The notes: generated by a model from the letters alone, not told the origin. Counted from the stretch's first letter, positions 35,905-45,251 are shown. The stretch: 64,000 nucleotides of DNA from Ketobacter sp. (GCF_003671495.1 NZ_RCHN01000046.1:124001-188000), one strand, 5' to 3'. Numbers and translations are program-made.

Positions 35905-36627
35905 TCAGCCCGGGAATTCCGCGTTGTGATAGATTTCCTGCACGTCTTCCAGGTCGTTCAGCAAGCTGGCGAAGCGCTCAAACTGCTCCACGTCCTCAGC
36001 CGCCATGGGGTGTGCGGTCTGAGGCAGATAGGTGATTTCCTCCATCTCAAATTCCGTTTCCGGCGCCCATTCGAGGATGGCGGTCTTGGTCTTGAAAAAC
36101 TCGGTGGGCGGCACCAGCACGGTAATCATATTGTCATCCTGCTCAATGTCGCTCACGTCCACATCGGCGTTGAGCAGGGCTTCCAGCACCGGCTCTTCGT
36201 CTTCACCGGGGAACACGAACATGGCCCGGTGATCGAACATGTGGGACACCGAGCCCTGGCTGCCCAGCTTGGCCTTGCACTTGGAAAACACACCGCGAAT
36301 TTCGCCGAAGGTGCGGTTACCGTTGTCGGTGAGTGCGCTGATCAGCACCATGCATCCGCCGGGGCCGATGCCTTCGTACAGGGCCGCCTGAAAATCCTCG
36401 CCGGTACCACCGGTGGCTTTTTCGATGGCTTTTTCGATCACGTGGCTGGGCACCTGATCCTTTTTGGCGCGGTCGATCAGGCTGCGCAGGGCCAGATTGG
36501 CGCTGGGGTCCGGGCCACCGCTTTTGGCAGCCACATAAATTTCGCGGCCGTATTTGGAATAGACTTTGGTTTTGACGGCGGCCGTCTTGGCCATTGATAC
36601 TTTGCGGTTCTGGTATGCTCGACCCAT
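35905..36627 (-). CDS. YebC/PmpR (TACO1) family protein, YeeN-like
   Basis: This 240-residue protein begins MGRAYQNRK, has the three-domain YebC layout and motifs YGREIYVAAKSGGPDPSAN, VPSHVIEKAIEKATGG and YEGIGPGGCMVLI. YebC-family proteins bind DNA and/or promote translation of difficult peptides on the ribosome. The start ATG 36627 follows AAGAAG; the longer frame lacks support. It is 20 bases before the mscS-like gene in the same direction. A main yebC near ruvC probably exists elsewhere. Confidence 0.88.
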   Translation of the reverse strand: MGRAYQNRKVSMAKTAAVKTKVYSKYGREIYVAAKSGGPDPSANLALRSLIDRAKKDQVPSHVIEKAIEKATGGTGEDFQAALYEGIGPGGCMVLISALTDNGNRTFGEIRGVFSKCKAKLGSQGSVSHMFDHRAMFVFPGEDEEPVLEALLNADVDVSDIEQDDNMITVLVPPTEFFKTKTAILEWAPETEFEMEEITYLPQTAHPMAAEDVEQFERFASLLNDLEDVQEIYHNAEFPG

Positions 36628-36732
36628 GGGAATTCTTCTTTGTCGTGTTGGAATGACCGGCAATTTTAGCGGGATACCGGGCTGAAGGCGAATGCTAAGC
36701 GCGCGTCAGTCCGGCAACGGCAGCGGGGTTTG

Positions 36733-37353
36733 CTATTGCTCGCCCAGATAACCGTTTTGCTGCAGGTAGCCGATGACGGTCTCCACTTCCTCTTCCAGCG
36801 TCATATCAGCGGTTTGCAGATGAATTTCCGGGTTCAGCGGTGCCTCGTAGGGGTCGTCAATCCCGGTAAAGTTTTTGATTTCCCCGGCGCGGGCTTTTTT
36901 GTACAGCCCTTTTGGATCGCGCTTTTCCGCTTCTGCCAGTGGGCAGTCCACGAACACCTCGATAAAGGTCAGCTCGGCGGCCCCGTGAATTTCCCGTACC
37001 CGGTCACGATCCTCCCGGTAGGGGCTGATGAAGCTGGACAGGGTGATGACTCCGGTGTCGGCGAACAGTTTGGCGATCTCGCCGATTCGGCGGATGTTCT
37101 CGGCCCGGTCCTCGGCGCTGAAGCCCAGGTTCTTGTTGATGCCCAAGCGGATGTTGTCACCGTCCAGGCGGTAACTGAGGTGCCCCATCTCATACAGTCG
37201 CTGCTCCAGTGCAACGGCCACTGTACTCTTGCCGCTGCCGGACAGGCCAGTGAACCAGAGGGTAGCGCCCCGCTGTTTGATCAGGCGGGCGCGGTCGGCC
37301 CGGGAAATTTCACCGTGGTGCCAATGGACGTTGGTCGCTTTCTGTTTGGTCAT
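36733..37353 (-). CDS. cysC: Adenylylsulfate kinase CysC, stand-alone
   Basis: This 206-residue enzyme phosphorylates APS to PAPS. GLSGSGKST (P-loop, residues 36-44), RLDGDNIRLGINKNLGFS, SSFISPYREDRD with the active serine, and KGLYKKARAGEIKNFTGIDDPYE are family signatures. No cysD/cysN sulfate adenylyltransferase is adjacent, so either those lie elsewhere or it serves a specialised sulfation pathway. Divergent from the membrane protein at 37713. Confidence 0.94.
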   Translation of the reverse strand: MTKQKATNVHWHHGEISRADRARLIKQRGATLWFTGLSGSGKSTVAVALEQRLYEMGHLSYRLDGDNIRLGINKNLGFSAEDRAENIRRIGEIAKLFADTGVITLSSFISPYREDRDRVREIHGAAELTFIEVFVDCPLAEAEKRDPKGLYKKARAGEIKNFTGIDDPYEAPLNPEIHLQTADMTLEEEVETVIGYLQQNGYLGEQ

Positions 37354-37712
37354 GCAAGTTTACCTTTCTCCGTGGTGCGTTCTGTGCGGCGTGTGATGCT
37401 GCTGCGGATGTTCCCTAGAATAGGAAACACCCATTGCAATTACAATACGTTACGATACTTACGCTTTTTTAAGATTTGCAACCCATCTCCCGGTGAAGGG
37501 AGCCTGTCAGCGATGGACGATAGTGCTACCATCAGGGGCACAAAAATGCCAAGAATGCATGCACGCCAGGGGGGTGGCATGAATAAGTTGAAGCGGATGA
37601 CGATGACTATTCCAGTTAGCGGGTCATTCCACATTGCTTGCCTGACGCAGGGATTCAAGCATATGCCTGTTGCAATTTGCCGTGATCGGCTCAGGTAAGG
37701 ACTGTTTATATC
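37354..37712. other. 359-bp intergenic region with small hairpins
   Basis: I see no supported gene. It contains an AT-rich part with three TACG repeats (about 37446-37464), a hairpin CTCCC/GGGAG (37487-37502), and an ATGCCA...TGGCAT pair (about 37545-37580). A 39-codon open frame from ATG 37580 is possible but unsupported. The long leader before the membrane protein may be regulatory. Confidence 0.35.
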
Positions 37713-39464
37713 ATGTTGTATTTGCACAAACTGGGTCAGAGCCCGGGCCGGGTATTCCTGATTACGCTGGTGCTGACGTTGCCTGCGTTGGGGTCAGGCT
37801 GGCTGGGGGATGATTACATTCATTATGCGTTATTGCACCCGGATATCCAGATTCCCCGTGCCAACGACTGGTCACTGTTCGGACTGTTTTCCTGGGTGGA
37901 TGCCACGCCGGAGCGGACCCGTGTGCTCATCGATCAGGGGGTGATTCCCTGGTGGACATACGAAGGTTTCCGCTATCAGTTCTGGCGGCCGCTGGCGGAG
38001 CTGAGTCACTGGCTTGATCATCGTTTATGGCGGGATTCAGCGCGGTTGATGCACGTGCACAGTCTGCTCTGGTATCTGGGCCTGGGGTGGGCGCTGTATC
38101 ATCTGTTGCGACGCAGCGGCATGTCGCTGACGGCCTGCGTGGCGGCACTGGCGGTGTACCTGTGGGACAGCACCCACGGCCTGACCCTGAGCTGGATCGC
38201 CAATCGCAATGCGCTGATGGCGGCGTTATTCGGAGTGTTGTGTGTGCTGGAATATATCCGTTGGCGCGAAAGCGGTGTTGTATACGCGCTGGCGCTCAGT
38301 CTGTTGTGGCTGTTGTGCAGCCTGTTCAGTGGCGAGATCGGCATTTCCACCTGTGCCTATCTGGGTGCATATGCACTGATGGTGGACCGGAGCGGGCCGC
38401 GGCGGGCGTTACTGGCACTGTGGCCTTATGTTGTTATCAGTGTGGCCTGGTGGGTGACCTATAAGCTGGGAAATTTTGGCGCGAACAACTCCGATGCCAA
38501 TTACATTGATCCGGTGGAGTCTCCCCTCAGTTTTCTCAGTAACCTGGGGGAGCGTATACCCGTGCTGCTGTTTGCCCAGTTTGGTCTGGTACCGGCGGAC
38601 GTGTTTGGCTTCAACCCTGAATCCATGACTCTGTTCGCCCTGGTGGGTATGATTTTTCTGGCGTTGGTGGCGCTGGTTCTGTGGCCGTTGTTGCGGAATT
38701 CGGCGCAGGCCAGGTTCTGGGCGTTGGGCTGTGTCTTTGCCGCCGTGCCCATCAGCGCCACGGTGCCGGCGGATCGCAACCTGCTGATGGTGGGCATCGG
38801 CGCGTCGGCCCTGTCGGGGATGTTGTTTAATGCGTTGGCCCAAGGTGAGCTCGGTTCCCGTTTGCAACGGACAGGGGCCTATGTGCTGTTCGTACTGCAT
38901 TTAATGTTGGCACCCTTGTTGATGCCGCTGCTGAGTTACAGCCCGGTGATCTGGAACCAATTGATGTCCCTGCCCATGACCAAGCGTATGCCGGTGCAGT
39001 CCGAGCAGGAACAAGTCCTGTTATTCGGGATGAGCATGCCCATTGCTCTGGCCACGACGCCCATGCGCTTTGCCCACCGCTTGACGGTGCCAGCGAACGC
39101 CTGGTTCATTTCATCCCGTCACGCTGAGTTCACCATTACGCGGGTGGCGGAGGACAGCATCCGTATAGAATCCAGCCTGGGTATGATCGATGAATTTGAG
39201 CAAACTGTGCGGGATCTGCAGCGGGAGCCTCTGCAGTTGGGCCAGGAGGTGAACACCCGTGCCATGACCATGACCGTGGTGGCCCTGGATGAGGCCGGAT
39301 CACCTGCCGCGCTGGACATGCGGTTTCACTCCCGGGGTGCACGGGGTGCACAGGATGTGGTGATCCTTTACTGGGACGGGGAGGCTTTCCGCCGGTCGCC
39401 GCTGCCCCCGCTGGGGGAGCGGCTGCGGCTGGACCTGACTCGGGCGGAATCGGCGGTGCGGTGA
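37713..39464 (+). CDS. Multipass membrane protein, GT-C glycosyltransferase-like
   Basis: This 583-residue protein has about ten hydrophobic segments in its first 420 residues and a soluble C-terminal part of about 160 residues. Near the first loop, WLGDDYIHY contains an acidic pair like the D-D/E motif of GT-C transferases (PMT, ArnT types), followed by a large loop with YQFWRPLAELSHWLDHRLW, a pattern seen in such enzymes. No precise family can be named. It stands alone, divergent from cysC and convergent with the outer-membrane protein gene. Confidence 0.7.
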   Translation: MLYLHKLGQSPGRVFLITLVLTLPALGSGWLGDDYIHYALLHPDIQIPRANDWSLFGLFSWVDATPERTRVLIDQGVIPWWTYEGFRYQFWRPLAELSHWLDHRLWRDSARLMHVHSLLWYLGLGWALYHLLRRSGMSLTACVAALAVYLWDSTHGLTLSWIANRNALMAALFGVLCVLEYIRWRESGVVYALALSLLWLLCSLFSGEIGISTCAYLGAYALMVDRSGPRRALLALWPYVVISVAWWVTYKLGNFGANNSDANYIDPVESPLSFLSNLGERIPVLLFAQFGLVPADVFGFNPESMTLFALVGMIFLALVALVLWPLLRNSAQARFWALGCVFAAVPISATVPADRNLLMVGIGASALSGMLFNALAQGELGSRLQRTGAYVLFVLHLMLAPLLMPLLSYSPVIWNQLMSLPMTKRMPVQSEQEQVLLFGMSMPIALATTPMRFAHRLTVPANAWFISSRHAEFTITRVAEDSIRIESSLGMIDEFEQTVRDLQREPLQLGQEVNTRAMTMTVVALDEAGSPAALDMRFHSRGARGAQDVVILYWDGEAFRRSPLPPLGERLRLDLTRAESAVR

Positions 39465-39490
39465 CCGCCTTGCCCAGGACAGCAGCGGGA

Positions 39491-40057
39491 TCAGAAGGTG
39501 TAGGACGCCCCTACGGAGAAGTAGTCGATGTCCACTTCGTCCAGATCAAACATTTCATATTCGGCCCGCAGCGCGATGGAGCCCAGCTGGAACTTGGCGC
39601 CCAAGCCGAACGCGGGGTCGGTGCCGGACTCGGAATCGTCGCCAAAGGCGGTGTCGATATCGGAATCCCAGGCGAAATACCCCACCTTGGCAAACAAACC
39701 TACCGGGCCCAGGTTAAAGCCGCCCAGACCGTAGGCGGTCCAGCCATAGGCTTCCAGCTCATTGCCGGTGAAGCTGCCGATGTCTCCCTTGACGGAGCCC
39801 AGGCCCATATAGCCTGCTTCCAACGCCAGGTCCAGGAATGGCAACAGACCCAGGTTGTAGCCACCGAAGACCTTGTAGCCGGTGTCTGAGTCATCGAATT
39901 CGATTTTGTCGTCCCCTTCGCCGTCGGAGAAATCCACCTCGGCTGTGCCCAGGGCGGCACCCAGGTAAAAGCCGCTGTCAGAGCCGGCAACGGCAATGTT
40001 CGCGAAGGAAAAGGTGGCGGCAAGGGCGAGCAGGGCAGGTAATTTGGTTGTATTCAT
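39491..40057 (-). CDS. Outer-membrane beta-barrel protein (porin-like, OmpW/OmpA-barrel size)
   Basis: This 188-residue protein has a Sec signal (about residues 1-23, ends AVAGSDS) and alternating hydrophobic/polar strands: GFYLGAALGTAEVDF, TGYKVFGGYNLG, LALEAGYMGLG, GLFAKVGYFAWD and FGLGAKFQLGSIALRAEYEMF. It ends in YTF, the usual C-terminal aromatic signal for BAM. About eight strands are likely. Many acidic loop residues. ATG 40057 is the start with the signal peptide; the frame opens earlier. Confidence 0.83.
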   Translation of the reverse strand: MNTTKLPALLALAATFSFANIAVAGSDSGFYLGAALGTAEVDFSDGEGDDKIEFDDSDTGYKVFGGYNLGLLPFLDLALEAGYMGLGSVKGDIGSFTGNELEAYGWTAYGLGGFNLGPVGLFAKVGYFAWDSDIDTAFGDDSESGTDPAFGLGAKFQLGSIALRAEYEMFDLDEVDIDYFSVGASYTF

Positions 40058-40297
40058 GGTGATGGCTCCGGTTCCGTGTGAGTGGCATGACAATAGCGCC
40101 GAAGCACAGCGTTGTCTACCAGCGCAGTGGCCACCGGTTGCACGGTTTGGGTCAGGTTTGTGCTATTTTTGAACAGGGGCCGAACAGGCCACGCTGTAGC
40201 CGTCGCAGGATGCCGTAGCAGTGATGTATTTGATCTATAGTTAAGCGGGCAGGATACGGTGTTGGTTGCCCTGTTTGATTGCCTTTGGGGCCTTGTC

Positions 40298-42094
40298 ATG
40301 AATTGGAAATTGTTGCTGGTCGTGCTGTGGGCGGTACCCCAGTTTGCGTTTGCGCTTAACGTCATCAAGGTGGATGGCGGGGAGGACGGTCGGCAGACCA
40401 CCGGGCAAGCCGAAATCTGGCACGATGTGGAGAACAATCATAACGTGGCAGAGGTGGAGCGCCGTTATCAGCAGGGCGCGTTTGCGCCGTTGCAGACGGC
40501 CGGTTCCACCGGCCTGAAACCCGGTGCATTCTGGAGTCATTTCCTGTTGCACAACGTGACGGAGCAGCCGCTGACTCTGGAACTGGAGTATGTGGATCAT
40601 CAGTTGGTTGCCCTCGAGACGTTCGTCCGGCCGGGTGCTGGCGGGGAGCAATACCAGGCCATCGCCAACCTGTCGCTGTCCGACCCGTTTGATCTGCGCC
40701 CGGTGCCTCACAATCGTTTTGTGGTGCCGGTTGTTATCCCGGCGGGGCAGAGCGTTGAGTTCATGGTGAAGTTCAGTTCCCATCAGGCGGGATTTGTTTT
40801 TCCCAGTCTGCGTATCTGGACCCCTGAACGCCTGCGTGAGAACTACACCCGCGAAACCAGCGTGATCATGTTTCTGTTCGGCGGGATTTTCATCATGTCG
40901 ATCATGTCACTGGTGGAGGCCGTCGCCACCCGGGACAAGACCTTTCTGCTCTATTCCGTTTATGCGCTGTCGAAGATCGTCAGTTGGTGCACGATTCTGG
41001 GCTACACCCACCAGTTCCTTCTGAAGGATCATTTTCATTGGAACTACCTGTCCATCAGTGGTGCGCTGGGGGTGTTCTTTGGCATCGTCTTTGCCCGTGA
41101 GTTTCTGCAGACCCGGAGATACGCACCGCTGGTGGATTACGTTCTGCTGTTCATGCTGGGCAATGCAGTGTTTCTGCTGGTGTGCGCCATCTTCAATTTC
41201 AACAAGCTGGCGGTGTTGTCCATTACAGTTGCCTTGCTGCTGTATCCCATGATGTCGGTGGCGGGAGTGGTGCGTTGGCGGCAAGGGTCGGCGGATGCGG
41301 GTGTGTTTGCCCTGGCCTGGAGTCTGCTGGTGTTCGGTTTGGTGGTGCAGGCGTTGCGTGATCTGGGCGTCGTGCCCCACAGCACCTTGAATTATTACTG
41401 GCCGGCGTTTGCCTCCTTTGTTGAAATGCTGGGTATCATGGCGGCCATGGGGATCAGGGTGCGCCGCTTACGCCTGCAGAAAAACGCAGTGAAGAAGCGC
41501 TATCGCAACCATCTTGAGGAATCCAGAAAGGCACTGGAGGAACAGGTGCGGTTACGAACCCGGGAACTGGAAATGGCCAAGCTGGAAGCAGAGCACGAAG
41601 CCCGCACCGATCCGCTGACCGGCGTTTACAACCGTCGCAGTTTTTTTATCGAGGCCGGTAAGCGGTTACATCTGGCGTTGCGCAAGCAGCAACCCATGAG
41701 TCTGTTGATGTTCGATATCGATTTTTTCAAATCCATCAACGACACCTTTGGCCACCGACTGGGGGACGAAGCCCTGCGCCTGTTCAGCGATACGGTGGTG
41801 GCGAATCTTCGGGACAGCGATGTCTGGGGGCGACTGGGGGGTGAGGAGTTTGCGCTGGTCCTGAATGAAGACCGGGACGGTACCCGTAGAACGGCACAGC
41901 GCCTGCGCGAGGCGATTGGCAACATTGGCATCAACACCAGCGCCGGTGAATTGCGTATGACCGCCAGCATTGGTGTGGCTTATCTGGGGCAGGAAGAAGA
42001 CATAGACATGTTACTTAATAAAGCCGACGATGCCCTTTACCGGGCCAAACATCAGGGGCGGGATCAGATCATCGAATACGAGGCAGGAATTTAG
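40298..42094 (+). CDS. 7TM-DISM sensor diguanylate cyclase
   Basis: This 598-residue inner-membrane protein has a Sec-type start (MNWKLLLVVLWAVPQFAFA), a periplasmic 7TMR-DISMED2-like beta domain (to about residue 190), seven membrane segments (about 195-400), a coiled coil rich in Glu and Arg, and a C-terminal GGDEF domain. The active loop reads GGEEF, and RDSD lies five residues before it, which fits the RxxD inhibitory site. It should make c-di-GMP in response to an extracytoplasmic ligand. A terminator follows. Confidence 0.92.
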   Translation: MNWKLLLVVLWAVPQFAFALNVIKVDGGEDGRQTTGQAEIWHDVENNHNVAEVERRYQQGAFAPLQTAGSTGLKPGAFWSHFLLHNVTEQPLTLELEYVDHQLVALETFVRPGAGGEQYQAIANLSLSDPFDLRPVPHNRFVVPVVIPAGQSVEFMVKFSSHQAGFVFPSLRIWTPERLRENYTRETSVIMFLFGGIFIMSIMSLVEAVATRDKTFLLYSVYALSKIVSWCTILGYTHQFLLKDHFHWNYLSISGALGVFFGIVFAREFLQTRRYAPLVDYVLLFMLGNAVFLLVCAIFNFNKLAVLSITVALLLYPMMSVAGVVRWRQGSADAGVFALAWSLLVFGLVVQALRDLGVVPHSTLNYYWPAFASFVEMLGIMAAMGIRVRRLRLQKNAVKKRYRNHLEESRKALEEQVRLRTRELEMAKLEAEHEARTDPLTGVYNRRSFFIEAGKRLHLALRKQQPMSLLMFDIDFFKSINDTFGHRLGDEALRLFSDTVVANLRDSDVWGRLGGEEFALVLNEDRDGTRRTAQRLREAIGNIGINTSAGELRMTASIGVAYLGQEEDIDMLLNKADDALYRAKHQGRDQIIEYEAGI

Positions 42095-42118
42095 CGTGTC
42101 GTTGTGAGGCGCAAAGAT

Positions 42119-42153
42119 CCGGCGCCATCCAGTGGGCGGCGCCGGTTTGGTTT
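42119..42153 (+). terminator. Terminator-like hairpin after the GGDEF gene
   Basis: CCGGCGCC (42119-42126) pairs with GGCGCCGG (42138-42145) around an eleven-base loop, followed by TTTGGTTT. The T run is weak. Confidence 0.6.
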
Positions 42154-42166
42154 GGATGATTAGTGT

Positions 42167-44386
42167 CTATCGGATATCAAAGCGATCTGCCTGCATGACT
42201 TTGGCCCACGCCAGTACGAAGTCATCCACAAACTTTTGTCTGGAATCGGCCGAGGCATAAAATTCCGCAATGGCTCGCAGCTCGGAGTTGGAACCGAAAA
42301 TCAGGTCCACCGGGGTAGCGGTCCACTTCACCTTGCCGGTTTTGCGGTCGCTGCCTTCATAGAGCCCTTCCTGCTTCGACTTTTTCCACACCGTGGACAT
42401 ATCCACCAGGTTCACAAAGAAATCGTTGCTCAATTGACCGGGCTTGCTGGTGAACACGCCGTGCTTGCTGCCATCGGCATTGGCACCCAGTACCCGCATG
42501 CCGCCGACCAACGCCGTCATTTCCGGTACACTCAGGTCCAGCAGGGCGGCTTTCTCCACCAACGCTTCTGCCGGTGGGCGCGGATAGCCCGGCTGCAGGT
42601 AGTTGCGGAAACCGTCGGCTTTGGGCTCCAGATAGGCAAAGGATTCCACGTCGGTCATGGCCTGCGTAGCATCGGTGCGGCCGGGAACGAACGGCACCGA
42701 CACGGTGTAGCCGGCATCCGCCGCGGCTTTCTCGATGGCGGCGGCGCCACCCAGCACGATCAGGTCTGCCAGGGACACCGGCGTCTTGGCGTTTTTCTTA
42801 TTGAAATCCTTTTGGATCTTCTCCAGCTTGCCCAACACTTTCTTCAGTTCCTTGGGCTGGTTTACCGCCCAGTCCTTTTGTGGTGCCAGGCGGATGCGTG
42901 CACCGTTGGCGCCACCGCGCATGTCGGTTTCGCGGAAGGTGGAGGCCGATGCCCAGGCTGTGCGCACCAGTTGCGATACGCTCAAACCGGAATCCAGGAT
43001 CGCGGCTTTCAGTTTGGCAATGTCGGCAGCGCTGACGGTTTGGGCTGTGGCTTTTGGTACCGGGTCCTGCCAAATGTATTCGTCTTTCGGCAGCCAGTTA
43101 CCCAGGTAACGTGACGTTGGGCCCATATCCCGGTGCGTCAGTTTGAACCAGGCGCGGGCATAGGTGTCTTCGAATTCCGCCGGGTTTTTCAACCATCGCT
43201 CCGTGATTTTTCGATAGCTGGGGTCTTCCTTCAGGGCCAGGTCAGTGGTCAGCATGATGGGGGCATGTCGCAGCTTGGGATCGTGGGCGTCCGGCACCAT
43301 GCCTTTGCCTTTCCCATCTTTGGGAGTCCACTGTTTGGCGCCGGCAGGGCTGGTGGTCAGTTCCCACTCGAAGCCGTACAGGTTTTGCAGAAAGTTATGG
43401 GTCCACTCGGCGGGGCTGATGGTCCAGGCGCCTTCCAGGCCGCTGGTCACGGTGTCCACGCCATGGCCTTTGCCGCACTTGTTGCTCCATCCCAGGCCTT
43501 GTTCCTTGAGGGTGGCGGCTTCAGGATCGGCACCGACACAGTCAGCGGGTTTGTGTGCACCGTGGGCTTTACCGAAGGTGTGACCACCGGCGATCAAGGC
43601 GGCCGTTTCTTCGTCGTTCATACCCATGCGGCCGAAAGCCTGGCGGATGTCTTTGGCGGCGGCCAGCGGATCCGGGTTGCCGTGGGGGCCTTCCGGATTG
43701 ACGTAGATCAGGCCCATTTCGGTAGCGCCAAACGGGCCTTTCAGCATGCCATCTTTATCGCGCCGCTGATCGGTCAGCCACTGTCCTTCCGGGCCCCAGT
43801 TCACTTCTTCCGGTTCCCATTCGTCGGCCCGCCCGAACGCGAAGCCCGCAATTTTGAAGCCCATGTCTTCCATTGCCACCGTGCCGGCCAGTACCAGCAG
43901 GTCCGCCCAGGAGAGTGCATTACCGTACTTCAGTTTAATGGGTTGTAACAGGCGGCGGGCTTTATCGAGGTTGGCGTTATCGGGCCAGGCATTGAGTGGC
44001 GCAAAGCGCTGCATGCCGCCGTCGGCGCCACCGCGACCGTCAATGGAACGATAGGTGCCGGCTGCGTGCCAGGACATCCGGATGAAAAAGGGTCCGTAAT
44101 GGCCGTAGTCGGCCGGCCACCAGGGCTGGGAGGTTTTCATCAAGGCGGAAAGATCTTTCTTCAGCGCTTCCAGGTCCAGATCTTTAAACGCATCGGCGTA
44201 GTTGAAATCGGCGCCCATGGGGTCGGCGGAGGCGCTGGAATCCCGCAACGGTTCCAGGCTCAGACGGTTGGGCCACCAGTAGCTGTTGTCCGGCTGTTCT
44301 GCAGTAGCGGCGAACGCGGAAGTGGAACTGAAGGTGCAAAGGGCAGCGAACGTAAGAGCTTTGCTCACGGTGGGTAGCTGTCTCAT
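42167..44386 (-). CDS. katG: Catalase-peroxidase with Sec signal peptide (KatP-like)
   Basis: This 739-residue haem enzyme removes hydrogen peroxide. Distal residues R103, W106 and H107 (RMSWHAAGTYR), proximal H269 (GGHTFGKAHG), and the W106-Y228-M254 crosslink residues (Y in GLIYVNPEG, M in GRMGM) are all present. Unlike most KatG, the first 26 residues form a signal peptide (VSKALTFAALCTFSSTSAFA), so it is likely periplasmic, as with plasmid KatP of pathogenic E. coli. Single gene with its own promoter region. Confidence 0.95.
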   Translation of the reverse strand: MRQLPTVSKALTFAALCTFSSTSAFAATAEQPDNSYWWPNRLSLEPLRDSSASADPMGADFNYADAFKDLDLEALKKDLSALMKTSQPWWPADYGHYGPFFIRMSWHAAGTYRSIDGRGGADGGMQRFAPLNAWPDNANLDKARRLLQPIKLKYGNALSWADLLVLAGTVAMEDMGFKIAGFAFGRADEWEPEEVNWGPEGQWLTDQRRDKDGMLKGPFGATEMGLIYVNPEGPHGNPDPLAAAKDIRQAFGRMGMNDEETAALIAGGHTFGKAHGAHKPADCVGADPEAATLKEQGLGWSNKCGKGHGVDTVTSGLEGAWTISPAEWTHNFLQNLYGFEWELTTSPAGAKQWTPKDGKGKGMVPDAHDPKLRHAPIMLTTDLALKEDPSYRKITERWLKNPAEFEDTYARAWFKLTHRDMGPTSRYLGNWLPKDEYIWQDPVPKATAQTVSAADIAKLKAAILDSGLSVSQLVRTAWASASTFRETDMRGGANGARIRLAPQKDWAVNQPKELKKVLGKLEKIQKDFNKKNAKTPVSLADLIVLGGAAAIEKAAADAGYTVSVPFVPGRTDATQAMTDVESFAYLEPKADGFRNYLQPGYPRPPAEALVEKAALLDLSVPEMTALVGGMRVLGANADGSKHGVFTSKPGQLSNDFFVNLVDMSTVWKKSKQEGLYEGSDRKTGKVKWTATPVDLIFGSNSELRAIAEFYASADSRQKFVDDFVLAWAKVMQADRFDIR

Positions 44387-44446
44387 GTGGTTATATCCTC
44401 GGAGATTTTTAGTATTGATTCAGTACTCTCAGGAAGCAACGAGCGG

Positions 44447-44480
44447 CTACTGCAGTAGTTGTGCTTAATATTGCAACTAC
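44447..44480. promoter_or_regulatory. Inverted repeats upstream of katG
   Basis: CTACTGCAGTAG (44447-44458) is a perfect palindrome, overlapped by GTAGTTG (44455-44461) and CAACTAC (44474-44480) separated by 12 bases. They lie 60-95 bases before the katG start and may bind a peroxide regulator. The match to a known OxyR site is poor. The rest of 44387-44844 (458 bp) shows no supported gene. Confidence 0.4.
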
Positions 44481-44844
44481 GTAAGGAATACTTCCCGAGC
44501 CCATCTTAGGAGGGATGCATCGAGCGCGTACAATTTATAATTTTAAAACTGGTGATTGGATTTTTTAATGGAGTGTTTTTAACGCAGTCAGGTGATTGAA
44601 ATACACATGATCAAAGATTATCTCGATCAGTCCAGAAACGTTCTCCAGTCGCTGCATAAGGTAACCATGGGCGCCAACTCAAGCGCCGGATCTTGCCGCT
44701 GTTGCGTTGTTCAGTATTTTGAAGGATGCCGCTGTTTTCTCGGAGTTTTCCTTTCTTTTCGACGATTTTATTTACTGCATTTCCAATCTTATTTACATTG
44801 TCCGAACGCCGGTTCGCGGTATTCGGATTGATAAGGTTAGAAAG

Positions 44845-45108
44845 ATGAAAGAGATGGTGAAGCCAGGGGAAGAGAAATGCCCGTTCGAGTTTAATTTTGA
44901 TGCCAGCACGTTCAAGCCCGGCGATATGATCAGCTATCGCGTGACCGGGAGTCTGTCGGAAATGCCCTTTGTGGGGATTTTGCTGGAAGTGCACGCGGAT
45001 CACGTCATTCTGGCCCATGACGATGGCCGTCGCCCGCCCCAGGGGAACCCCATGCGTGGAACCCGTGAAGATCGACCTGTGGTGGAAGAGGCGGAGGCGC
45101 TTCGCTGA
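44845..45108 (+). CDS. Small hypothetical protein, unrecognised
   Basis: This 87-residue soluble protein is acidic to neutral, with a predicted beta barrel-like segment (FKPGDMISYRVTGSLSEMPFVGILLEVHADHVILAHDDG region) and a charged tail. The frame opens earlier at 44707, but that extension is cysteine/phenylalanine-rich and looks non-coding; ATG 44845 has AAGGTTAG upstream. No family recognised. A PilZ-like or Hfq-like small beta fold is only a guess. Confidence 0.5.
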   Translation: MKEMVKPGEEKCPFEFNFDASTFKPGDMISYRVTGSLSEMPFVGILLEVHADHVILAHDDGRRPPQGNPMRGTREDRPVVEEAEALR

Positions 45109-45223
45109 AGGTTCGGTTCCCGGTCCGGGTTGTCTGGGGACTCGGGCCGGGAGTTGACCGGTCGTCCGGTGAGCGTGGCCTTCTCCGGCTACAGTTCATA
45201 GAATGGATGGGGCGTAGCATTTC

Positions 45224-45251
45224 ATTGATGCATTGATCGATGTATTGATTG
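45224..45251. repeat. Three short ATTGAT direct repeats
   Basis: ATTGAT starts at 45224, 45232 and 45244, about 55-80 bases before the CFI-box-like gene. This may be a regulator binding site; there is no further support. Confidence 0.35.

Noticed and set aside
37580..37698. 39-codon open frame upstream of the membrane protein
   Set aside because: Only a weak G-rich stretch precedes the ATG, and there is no recognisable product.
44592..44831. Possible 79-codon gene between katG and the 87-residue gene
   Set aside because: Cys/Phe/Ser-rich translation without a ribosome site or any family likeness.
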